Source: an uncultured Bacilli bacterium (GTDB lineage Bacteria; Bacillota_I; Bacilli_A; RF39; UBA660). Taken from it: a DNA stretch of 5,125 bases. The stretch is from NCBI GenBank assembly GCA_910586865.1, contig CAJUIY010000075.1:1-5125 (forward strand), written 5' to 3'. A model generated the notes under the pieces. It saw nothing but the letters and a program-made list of their open reading frames with translations, was not told the DNA's origin and made no database searches. Shown in pieces: positions 1 through 4,546 of this stretch. The translations under genes and the position numbers were made by a program. Numbering within the stretch: position 1 is the first letter of the stretch; every line of letters starts with the position of its first letter.

Positions 1-9
1 GTTTTCAAA

Positions 10-55
10 TGGAGCAGATGAGGGAAATCGAATCCCCGTCACAGCCTTGGCAAGG
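10..55 (-). tRNA. 3' fragment of a tRNA-Gly(GCC) gene
   Basis: Read on the minus strand this is the 3' part of a tRNA. It has anticodon loop TTGCCAA (53-47, anticodon GCC at 51-49), 3' anticodon-stem strand GGCTG, a 4-nt variable loop, a T arm GGGGA/TTCGATT/TCCCT with all five pairs (one G-U), acceptor strand CATCTGC, discriminator T and an encoded CCA at 12-10. The 5' anticodon strand would have to be CAGCC, but the sequence reads ATTCC, so only the two loop-closing pairs form. No D arm or 5' acceptor strand follows, so the gene is not functional here. It is the duplicated tail left by site-specific integration. Glycine is assigned from the GCC anticodon. Confidence 0.85.
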
Positions 56-58
56 AAT
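10..58. other. Prophage attachment site (hybrid att core in tRNA-Gly)
   Basis: The tRNA-like identity stops abruptly at about position 55, and phage-type AT-rich DNA with the integrase gene follows. This is what a hybrid attachment site looks like. The likely strand-exchange region is the 7-nt anticodon loop (47-53), flanked by imperfect inverted half-sites CAGCC (42-46) and GGAAT (54-58). Tyrosine integrases often use an anticodon loop this way. Positions 1-9 lie past the tRNA CCA and are host DNA or an extension of the core. Because the fragment holds the tRNA 3' half, the reconstituted tRNA should sit at the far end of the prophage, right of this window. Crossover position and exact core length are inferred. 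Confidence 0.75.
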
Positions 59-182
59 CTTACATTTATACATTTTTGTGAAAATACAAGGATAAGAATA
101 AAATTTATGTGGGTTATGTGTGAGATATGTTATATATTTTTATAAAATTTTAATTATTTTTATCCTATTTCGCACTAATAAA
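59..182. other. AT-rich attachment-arm region with short direct repeats
   Basis: There is no gene between the att core and the integrase stop codon. The stretch is very AT-rich. It contains a near-tandem 9-bp direct repeat, TTATGTGGG (105-113) and TTATGTGTG (114-122), and an imperfect inverted element TTGT-N6-ACAA at 76-89. Such sites beside an attachment core are candidates for integrase arm-type or excisionase binding. I see no convincing intrinsic terminator for the integrase transcript: the AT-only hairpins around 139-165 lack a following T run in the right direction. Confidence 0.35.
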
Positions 183-1184
183 TCACTTAAATTTTACATT
201 ATTTAATTCTGTTTTTAAAAAATCAAAATCTAAATGTGTGTATACGTCATCAGTTAAATCTTTTACCGAATGTCCCATAATTCTTTTTCTTGCTAAATCG
301 TCAGATTTACTTAGTTTCCATGCAGTAGAGAAGGTGTGTCTAGTGTCGTAGGGATAGTGATATATATTTAATTTGGTCAGTTCATTCTTAAAAATGGTAT
401 AAAAAGAATTTTTATTAATATTTTCTATACAAGTTTCGATGTTATTGTAAATTTCTTTGATATCATCATGTACAGGTATTATACGATTCATGCCTGCTTT
501 TGTTTTAGAACCAGTTACGAAGTAATTGTCATTGTATTCAATTATTTTGAATAGTTCATTAGGTCTTATCCCTGTATAAATCATAAATAAAATAACATCT
601 ATAAAATCATTTCTGTTGTCCCATAAAGACTGAATCTCTTCTTTGGCAAAGATAGTATGTTTTGTAGACTTTTCTTCCTTACTTACGATTAGAAAATTAC
701 TAAAATCGTTAGGAACTTTTATTCCTTTTATTTTTGCATATTGATGGAGTTGACTGTATAGGTTTCTAATTCTTTTTTGCCCGTCGGTTTTAACGCCAGA
801 ATCATTAATTATGTTTTGCATAATATCAAGATTAATTTCTGAAAACTTTCTATTATTTAAAATTAAAGTTTTGTTATAAGCATGCACATAATGACTTAAT
901 CCGTCTTTGCTAATACCAGTGCTTTTTTTCCATTCAAACCATTCACTATAAAGCTCTTTCCATGTCATATCGTCCTTTATTTCATCTTTATCAGACGCAA
1001 GGTACTTATCAAGTTCCTTGTTCCCTTTTGACTTTGAAGTAGTGTAGCCTAATACTTTTTTGATAGGTTTACCGTCATCAGTCCAGTCTACAATAAAACC
1101 ATAAATAAACGGATTTTTTCTGTTTGGATTGTTGTCGATTTTATAGCAAAATCCATCTCCGTTGGCTCGCTTTGTTTTTTTCAT
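183..1184 (-). CDS. int: Phage integrase, tyrosine recombinase family
   Basis: This 333-aa protein should catalyse integration, and with an excisionase the excision, of the prophage at tRNA-Gly. Residues about 1-60 resemble the N-terminal AP2-like arm-binding domain, with GDGFCYK and a beta-rich GKPIKKVLGYTT stretch. Residues about 70-170 look like the SAM-like core-binding domain. The catalytic domain (about 175-325) shows Arg207 in TGIRPNEL, Lys227 in SKTKAG, Tyr279-Asp-Thr-Arg282-His in the second box, His305 in MGHS and the nucleophile Tyr315 in DVYTHLD. The second box has Tyr where many members have His, a variation also seen in active relatives. The ATG start is fixed by AAGGAGGT at 1190-1197. 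The gene reads towards the att core, as usual at a prophage end. A terminator lies just upstream, so its own transcription signal is unclear. Confidence 0.95.
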   Translation of the reverse strand: MKKTKRANGDGFCYKIDNNPNRKNPFIYGFIVDWTDDGKPIKKVLGYTTSKSKGNKELDKYLASDKDEIKDDMTWKELYSEWFEWKKSTGISKDGLSHYVHAYNKTLILNNRKFSEINLDIMQNIINDSGVKTDGQKRIRNLYSQLHQYAKIKGIKVPNDFSNFLIVSKEEKSTKHTIFAKEEIQSLWDNRNDFIDVILFMIYTGIRPNELFKIIEYNDNYFVTGSKTKAGMNRIIPVHDDIKEIYNNIETCIENINKNSFYTIFKNELTKLNIYHYPYDTRHTFSTAWKLSKSDDLARKRIMGHSVKDLTDDVYTHLDFDFLKTELNNVKFK

Positions 1185-1201
1185 GTTTTACCTCCTTGTA
1201 T

Positions 1202-1231
1202 AAAAAAAGAGTAGGTTATATTTTACTCTTT
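1202..1231 (-). terminator. Intrinsic terminator of the repressor operon
   Basis: On the minus strand AAAGAGTA (1231-1224) pairs perfectly with TACTCTTT (1213-1206) around a 10-nt loop, followed directly by a T run (1208-1202). The 5' arm overlaps the stop codon of the HNH gene (1225-1223). It should end the repressor, metallopeptidase and HNH transcript. Only four bases separate its T run from the integrase Shine-Dalgarno sequence, so integrase mRNA must come from read-through or from a promoter inside the HNH gene. Confidence 0.8.
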
Positions 1232-2182
1232 AATTTCCTCAATAATTTTTGCCCCCTTAGTTTTATTACATTTCCAACACAGAGTCTGTAGATTTTCTTC
1301 AGTCGTTTGTCCGTTCTTGGATAACGGGATTATATGATCAATTTCTAGTAATAAATGGGGTTCTTTTTCGAGCGATACACCACAATATTTACATGTGTAG
1401 TTATCTCTCTTTTTGATTTTCTCCCTTAAAGAAGATGTCATTAATGCTCTTTGACCTGCAACGCTTTTTTTAAATTTTACAATTTCAGATAGATAATTTA
1501 TAAATCTATCTAATGTATGTATATCAAAAACTATATCACAACTCATTGAACTGTTGCCACCACCACTTGTATAACTAAATGTATATTTTGGAAAATATAA
1601 AGTACTAAAATCAATATCTTTAAAACCTAACTTTCTTATTAATTTCTTTTTACTGAAATTTTTAATTAAAAAAGGTATTTTATCAATAATTCCGTTTAAT
1701 ATTATATCTCTTTTATCTTTTAATAAATTTTTACCTTGTTCTGCTGCTGAAAAATCATTCAATACATTTTCAAATTTTTCTAAAGTTTCTTCATCTGCTT
1801 TAATATTAAAATACTTACATAAATATTTAAATGGTTGTTGATGAGCATTTTTACAAACTGTTAAAGAACAGTTATATACATTTTTTGACTCTCTTAGTTT
1901 TTTTAGCTCTGGTCTTTTGTAATTATAAGAACTGTTATCATTATAACTTGCTTGCCCATAATCTATCTGTTTAAAATCTATATATGCATTTTTTAGTTCT
2001 TCAATATGTTGATTTAATTCATTACATTCTTTTGTATAATCTTGAATATTATTTTTAATTTCCAAAAATTCCTCATTCTTAAAATACCTACTTTCATATA
2101 TTAAATAGATAATGTTACCAATTCCCATTGTAAATAAAAATAGTAGGGCATGAAACACAATTTCTTTGTTATAATTTTCCAT
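1223..2182 (-). CDS. Membrane-anchored HNH nuclease in the lysogeny module
   Basis: The start is the ATG at 2182 (319 aa). It has AAAGGAG seven bases upstream, whereas the earlier ATG at 2200 has no ribosome binding site and would translate through that Shine-Dalgarno sequence. Residues about 8-28 form one hydrophobic membrane segment (IVFHALLFLFTMGIGNIIYLIY). A charged, probably coiled-coil stretch follows (about 35-70), then a long central region I do not recognise. The C-terminal 65 residues are an HNH domain: CKYC (Cys264, Cys267), IDHIIPLSKNG with Asp282-His283, Asn297 in EENLQTLC, and a second cysteine pair CWKC (Cys302, Cys305). Both metal ligands and catalytic residues appear intact. 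Similar HNH proteins occur beside repressors in Gram-positive prophages, from general memory. A role in superinfection exclusion or another lysogeny function is inference from the membrane anchor and the operon. Confidence 0.8.
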   Translation of the reverse strand: MENYNKEIVFHALLFLFTMGIGNIIYLIYESRYFKNEEFLEIKNNIQDYTKECNELNQHIEELKNAYIDFKQIDYGQASYNDNSSYNYKRPELKKLRESKNVYNCSLTVCKNAHQQPFKYLCKYFNIKADEETLEKFENVLNDFSAAEQGKNLLKDKRDIILNGIIDKIPFLIKNFSKKKLIRKLGFKDIDFSTLYFPKYTFSYTSGGGNSSMSCDIVFDIHTLDRFINYLSEIVKFKKSVAGQRALMTSSLREKIKKRDNYTCKYCGVSLEKEPHLLLEIDHIIPLSKNGQTTEENLQTLCWKCNKTKGAKIIEEIKE

Positions 2183-2199
2183 TGACGCACTCCTTTTCA

Positions 2200-2496
2200 T
2201 TAATTATTTATTAAAAACTCTACATATCTATCGGCTTCATCTTCTAAATTTTCTATTTTAAATTCTAATATGTAATTTTCTAGGTGTTTTAATTCAAAAT
2301 GAGCTAATTCGTGCAGAATAGTTTTTTTCTTTTTTGCATCTGAAAGACTTTTATTGATTGCTATTAGTATCTTATCTTTGTATTTATAGATAAATCCATA
2401 GACATATCTAGGCAGCCTTTCAAATCTCAATTCTATATCATTATAGTGTAAATATTCATCTTGTGTCATTTCGCCTTGTAAGACGGATAAAAACAC
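2200..2496 (-). CDS. Small ImmA/IrrE-like zinc metallopeptidase
   Basis: The protein shows the zinc-protease motif HELAH (His62, Glu63, His66), and LEDEAD about 20 residues later supplies the likely third ligand (Glu87). This is the ImmA/IrrE pattern. Family members encoded next to phage or ICE repressors cleave the repressor to trigger induction, so the protein downstream of this repressor is the probable antirepressor. I chose the GTG at 2496 (98 aa) because AAGGAGG (2511-2505) lies eight bases upstream. The longer reading from GTG 2538 (112 aa) has no site and translates through this one. At 98 aa it is short for the family and has no DNA-binding domain. Its stop codon shares one A with an unused ATG at 2200, and the HNH gene starts 17 bases further on. 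Confidence 0.8.
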   Translation of the reverse strand: MFLSVLQGEMTQDEYLHYNDIELRFERLPRYVYGFIYKYKDKILIAINKSLSDAKKKKTILHELAHFELKHLENYILEFKIENLEDEADRYVEFLINN

Positions 2497-2555
2497 AACA
2501 TCAGCCTCCTTCTTTATTCTTTTATTTAAACAAAGCACGGATACTGCATTGTGCT

Positions 2556-2939
2556 TTATTGTTCATTATTATCTACATCGTCCATAAACCCTTTTATGAC
2601 GTTAAGAACCATTTTCCTATCACGATCATTTTTTAACTCACTGGCTTTACTGTAGAGAGCTTTCATCGTAGGGTCTTGTAAATCATCAGATATACTCTTT
2701 AATAGCTCCTGATTATCTTCTGTTTGTTCTTTAAATTTTGCACTTGGCTCATTACCTAATAGGAAATCTATTGAAGTGTCAAATAGGCTAGCTATTTTTC
2801 GTAACATATACGGGTCAGGGCTTCTTCTGTTAGATTCATAATGAGCTACAGATTGTTCGCTAATGCCAAGTTTATCCGCTAATTGTTTTTGTGTAAGGTT
2901 AGCCTTCTTTCTTAATTCTCTAATTTTATTTCCTAACAT
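2556..2939 (-). CDS. Phage repressor, HTH (Xre/ImmR-like) family
   Basis: Residues about 3-60 form a complete Xre-type helix-turn-helix domain, with LTQKQLADKLGISEQSVAHYESNRR as the recognition unit and DPYMLRKIASLFDTSIDFLLG closing it. The remaining 65 residues are charged and helical and show no LexA/CI-type autocleavage domain. This fits a repressor inactivated by a separate ImmA-type protease, which is the next gene. It should bind the repeated operators in the divergent promoter region, keep the rightward lytic promoter silent and control its own gene. The ATG at 2939 (127 aa) is preferred because AGAAAGG (2955-2949) lies nine bases upstream. An in-frame TTG at 2948 abuts that site directly and is unlikely. 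Confidence 0.9.
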   Translation of the reverse strand: MLGNKIRELRKKANLTQKQLADKLGISEQSVAHYESNRRSPDPYMLRKIASLFDTSIDFLLGNEPSAKFKEQTEDNQELLKSISDDLQDPTMKALYSKASELKNDRDRKMVLNVIKGFMDDVDNNEQ

Positions 2940-2977
2940 TTTTATCAACCTTTCTAGTAAAATTTTATCTTAAATTA

Positions 2978-2992
2978 TCCTAAATGTATAGT
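2978..2992 (+). promoter_or_regulatory. Operator copy 1, repressor side
   Basis: TCCTAAATGTATAGT differs at one of 15 positions from the copy at 3038-3052, in the same orientation. It overlaps the candidate repressor promoter. The probable binder is the repressor or the Cro-like protein; this is inferred from its place between the two divergent genes. Confidence 0.6.
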
Positions 2993-3012
2993 TTTTATAA
3001 TAAACTTTCCAA
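2985..3012 (-). promoter_or_regulatory. Candidate leftward promoter for the repressor operon
   Basis: The best-placed minus-strand match is TTGGAA (3012-3007), a 16-bp spacer and TATACA (2990-2985), each 4/6 to consensus. Two alternatives close by are GATAAT (2979-2974), without a good -35 box, and TATACA (2990-2985) used as a -35 box for TAAAAT (2967-2962) with a 17-bp spacer. All overlap the operator at 2978-2992, which fits autoregulation. A weak promoter is usual for a repressor-maintenance promoter, but the exact choice is uncertain. Confidence 0.35.
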
Positions 3013-3022
3013 AAAGGATATT
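3008..3022 (+). promoter_or_regulatory. Operator copy 2, central and degenerate
   Basis: TCCAAAAAGGATATT matches the copy at 3038 at 12 of 15 positions and sits exactly 30 bp from the copies on either side. Its first 11 bases are also a perfect inverted repeat, TCC-N5-GGA. It is probably the weakest of the three sites. Confidence 0.4.
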
Positions 3023-3028
3023 TTTCTA

Positions 3029-3057
3029 TTGACACCCTCCAAAATGTATAGTATATT
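3029..3057 (+). promoter_or_regulatory. Rightward early lytic promoter
   Basis: TTGACA (3029-3034, perfect), a 17-bp spacer and TATATT (3052-3057, 5/6) form a near-consensus sigma-A promoter 24 bases before the cro-like start. It should drive the whole early lytic operon. The spacer and the -10 box are covered by operator copy 3, so a bound repressor would occlude RNA polymerase. Confidence 0.85.
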
Positions 3058-3059
3058 GG
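3038..3059 (+). promoter_or_regulatory. Operator copy 3, over the lytic promoter
   Basis: TCCAAAATGTATAGT (3038-3052) repeats copy 1 with one change. Extended to 3059 it becomes an imperfect palindrome with CCAA and TTGG ends (3039-3059). It covers the spacer and -10 box of the rightward promoter, as expected for the main repression site of the lytic operon. Confidence 0.65.
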
Positions 3060-3080
3060 TATTACGAAAGGAGGAAAAGC

Positions 3081-3263
3081 ATGACACTTAATGAGTATAA
3101 AAAAAAAAACAATTTAACACATGAAGATATGGCAAAAAAATTAAATATTTCTTTATCGTACTATTATAAAATACTAAATGGTGAAAGAAAACCAGGTAGA
3201 GATTTAATTAGTTTTATTAGAAAAAATATTCCAGAAATAAACATAGATATTTTTTTGAATTAA
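3081..3263 (+). CDS. Cro-like helix-turn-helix regulator
   Basis: This 60-aa protein is little more than one helix-turn-helix fold: LTHEDMAKKLNISLSYYYKIL at residues about 12-32, followed by NGERKPGRDLISFI. It is the first gene of the rightward operon and is divergent from the repressor, which is the Cro position. It should bind the same operators and reduce repressor expression once lytic growth starts. AAAGGAGG (3067-3074) lies six bases before the ATG. Codons 7-10 contain an uninterrupted run of 11 A (3099-3109), and loss or gain of one A would end the protein within a few codons. The Cro role rests on size, fold and position; direct similarity to any Cro was not tested. Confidence 0.8.
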   Translation: MTLNEYKKKNNLTHEDMAKKLNISLSYYYKILNGERKPGRDLISFIRKNIPEINIDIFLN

Positions 3264-3282
3264 AATTATCCAAAATGGAGAG
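3263..3282 (+). promoter_or_regulatory. Possible fourth operator copy, after the cro-like gene
   Basis: The 20 bases match those at 2972-2991 (operator copy 1 plus its left flank) at 17 positions. The copy overlaps the last base of the cro-like stop codon and ends just before the Shine-Dalgarno sequence of the next gene (3283-3289). It could be a secondary repressor site that blocks elongation or supports looping. AT-rich chance similarity is possible but less likely at this match length. Confidence 0.4.
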
Positions 3283-3297
3283 AAAGGAGAGATGGTA

Positions 3298-3519
3298 ATG
3301 AATCTAACTGTTAAAGAAGCAGCCAAACTAATGGGTAAAACAGAGCAATTTGTAAGAATAGGACTGCAAAGGGAATTGTTACCTATTGGAAATGCAGTTT
3401 TAAATCCAGGCGGGAAATATAGTTATTATATCAGTCCTGAATTATTCGAAAAATATACAGGAATTAAAGTACAAAAAAAAGAGAATACTGAGTCTACCAA
3501 ACATAGTGATTCTCTTTAG
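3298..3519 (+). CDS. Excisionase/MerR-like small DNA-binding protein
   Basis: The 73-aa protein has a winged-helix or MerR-type domain in residues 1-55: MNLTVKEAAKLMGKTEQFVR as the helix-turn-helix, then a GGKYSYYISPELFEKYTG wing and C-terminal helix. Small proteins of this kind in phage early regions act as excisionases or as transcriptional activators in the cII position; sequence alone does not separate these roles. I chose the ATG at 3298 because AAAGGAG (3283-3289) lies eight bases upstream, while the ATG at 3292 is only two bases from it. The last 15 residues (KENTESTKHSDSL and neighbours) are polar and unlike a domain. Their codons also form a minus-strand terminator hairpin, which may explain their composition. 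Confidence 0.75.
   Translation: MNLTVKEAAKLMGKTEQFVRIGLQRELLPIGNAVLNPGGKYSYYISPELFEKYTGIKVQKKENTESTKHSDSL
3473..3517 (-). terminator. Minus-strand intrinsic terminator inside the excisionase-like gene
   Basis: On the minus strand AAAGAGAAT-C-ACT (3517-3505) pairs with AGTATTCTCTTT (3489-3478): 12 base pairs with a single bulged C and a 15-nt loop. A run of eight T follows at 3480-3473, three of them also in the stem. The plus strand has only three T after this hairpin, so termination is directional. It sits within a coding region, which argues for a specific leftward transcript that it ends. Confidence 0.7.
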
Positions 3520-3548
3520 CAAAACTAAAAACCTTATATAAGATTTTC
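3473..3548 (-). ncRNA. Predicted antisense small RNA, OOP-like position
   Basis: A leftward promoter at 3583-3555 and the terminator at 3517-3473 bracket a transcript of about 76 nt starting near 3548. It holds no start codon with a ribosome binding site. It could fold into a CTTATATAAG hairpin, a TTTAG/CTAAA hairpin and the terminator hairpin. Some 47 nt are complementary to the 3' end of the excisionase-like mRNA. Lambda OOP RNA has the same logic: about 77 nt, leftward, started just before the replication initiator and overlapping the 3' end of cII. Existence and function are inferred from these signals alone. Confidence 0.5.
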
Positions 3549-3593
3549 GTGATTATTATATCAAAAAAAGTCTTATTTTGCAAGGTTTTTTAG
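3525..3593 (+). other. Large interrupted hairpin in the early operon leader
   Basis: CTAAAAACCTT (3525-3535) pairs with AAGGTTTTTTAG (3582-3593, one bulged T). Inside it TAAGA (3539-3543) pairs with TCTTA (3571-3575). The A tract before and T tract after the CCTT/AAGG core give the shape of a weak bidirectional terminator or attenuator between the regulatory genes and the replication genes. The leftward small-RNA promoter lies within it, so part of the symmetry may serve that promoter instead. Confidence 0.4.
3555..3583 (-). promoter_or_regulatory. Leftward promoter of the antisense RNA
   Basis: On the minus strand TTGCAA (3583-3578, 4/6), a 17-bp spacer (3577-3561) and TATAAT (3560-3555, 6/6) make a good sigma-A promoter. 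TATAAT alone is common in AT-rich DNA. The optimal spacer and the terminator about 75 nt downstream on the same strand make this match meaningful. Confidence 0.55.
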
Positions 3594-3625
3594 AAAGAAA
3601 AATTATAGTAAAAGGAGACGATTTT

Positions 3626-3736
3626 ATGAATAAAATAATAAACTGCTTTTTTGAAGAAGAAGAGAAAGATTTAGTATCTAAATATAAATTGTTATTAGTA
3701 CTAGCAGTAGTATATATAGCTACAATCGTTTTATAG
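3626..3736 (+). CDS. 36-aa single-pass membrane peptide
   Basis: A short reading frame starts with ATG eight bases after AAAGGAG (3611-3617), a full-strength ribosome binding site. The peptide has an amphipathic start (MNKIINCFF), an acidic cluster (EEEEKD) and a hydrophobic C-terminal segment at residues 22-36 (LLLVLAVVYIATIVL), consistent with one membrane span. I do not recognise a family. It ends nine bases before the replication initiator start, which has only a weak site of its own, so translation of this frame may feed the next gene. It could be a genuine membrane protein, a leader for coupling, or both. Confidence 0.6.
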   Translation: MNKIINCFFEEEEKDLVSKYKLLLVLAVVYIATIVL

Positions 3737-3745
3737 GTATCTAAT

Positions 3746-4546
3746 ATGCTAGAAGAACAAAAAGAGGAAAACCCAACTTATTATTCAATACTACCATCTT
3801 CAGTAAGATATGATAAAACGCTAAAAGCAAATGAAAAAATACTTTATAGCGAAATCACGGTTTTATGTAATAAAAAAGGCTATTGCTATGCTTCTAATGA
3901 ATATTTCGCTAACTTATATGATGTACATAAAAACACTATCTCTGTATGGATAAACAATTTAAAAAATAGGGGTTACATAGGTACTAAAATTATTTATAAA
4001 AATGACGATAAAACAGTAGATAAAAGAATTATTTATTTATCAGAAGTGATACTCAAAGAAATAGCAGAAAATTATTGCGAAAGGCACAAAGAGGGTATCA
4101 ACGAAATGATTGATAGGTATATATCAAATCATTTAGACCCTATCAATGAAAACAGTGAAGAGAATAATACAAGTATTAATAATAATAAAAATAAAAAAGA
4201 AAAAAAGAGTCTTTTTGAAATAATAGAGGAAAATTACGGACGTACATTGAATGGAATAGAAGCAGAAGAAATTGATGGTTGGAACGATACGGACTTGACG
4301 AGGTATGTAATAAAGGAATCGATATTAAAAGGCATACGCAATATAAAATATATATCAAGAATTTTAGAAGATTATAAACTAAATGATATTACTACAATTG
4401 AACAAGCGAAACAACGAGAAAAAAAGTTCTATCAAAGTAAAAACGATACTCAAAATAATAGTTCTAATCAAAAACCAAGTAAATGGGATGAAGTAAGAAA
4501 AAGGGTTGAGGAGAAACGTAATAATGAACGAAGAGGAAGTATATGA
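3746..4546 (+). CDS. Phage replication initiator with DnaD-like domain
   Basis: The 266-aa protein joins an N-terminal winged helix-turn-helix to a C-terminal DnaD-like domain. Residues about 28-85 (KANEKILYSEIT, CYASNEYFANLYDVHKNTISVWINNLKNRGYI) match the HTH_36 type found in phage and plasmid initiators. A low-complexity Asn/Lys/Glu linker covers about 133-154. Residues about 155-212 (LFEIIEENYGRTLN ... RNIKYISRILEDY) have the DnaB_2/DnaD pattern, including the YI-xx-IL helix. Such proteins bind the phage origin and help load the host or phage helicase. The origin often lies inside or beside the gene. Only AGGT (3735-3738) precedes the ATG at seven bases, so coupling to the small peptide frame is likely. 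The last 23 bases overlap the next gene. Confidence 0.85.
   Translation: MLEEQKEENPTYYSILPSSVRYDKTLKANEKILYSEITVLCNKKGYCYASNEYFANLYDVHKNTISVWINNLKNRGYIGTKIIYKNDDKTVDKRIIYLSEVILKEIAENYCERHKEGINEMIDRYISNHLDPINENSEENNTSINNNKNKKEKKSLFEIIEENYGRTLNGIEAEEIDGWNDTDLTRYVIKESILKGIRNIKYISRILEDYKLNDITTIEQAKQREKKFYQSKNDTQNNSSNQKPSKWDEVRKRVEEKRNNERRGSI

Noticed and set aside
66..78. TATACATTTTTG near the att core, similar to the complement of the operator
   Set aside because: The match is short, made mostly of A and T, and far from any promoter. Similar matches occur by chance inside genes, for example at 1575-1585.
2183..2200. Longer start for the HNH gene at 2200
   Set aside because: It has no ribosome binding site, and its codons 2-4 are themselves the Shine-Dalgarno sequence for the ATG at 2182.
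2497..2538. Longer GTG start for the metallopeptidase at 2538
   Set aside because: There is no Shine-Dalgarno sequence upstream, and the AAGGAGG at 2505-2511 would be inside the gene.
3578..3609. Plus-strand promoter using the palindromic TTGCAA as -35 and TATAGT as -10
   Set aside because: The spacer would be 20 bp, too long for a standard promoter. Boxes at 17-18 bp match poorly.
4176..4358. 60-codon minus-strand open frame inside the replication initiator gene
   Set aside because: It lies fully antisense to a well-supported gene and its start has no ribosome binding site. Its Phe/Tyr/Ser/Leu-rich content merely mirrors the Lys/Asn/Glu-rich linker and neighbouring codons.
4506..4523. TTG start for the loader-like gene
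   Set aside because: The TTG lies within TTGAGGAG, the ribosome binding site of the ATG at 4524.
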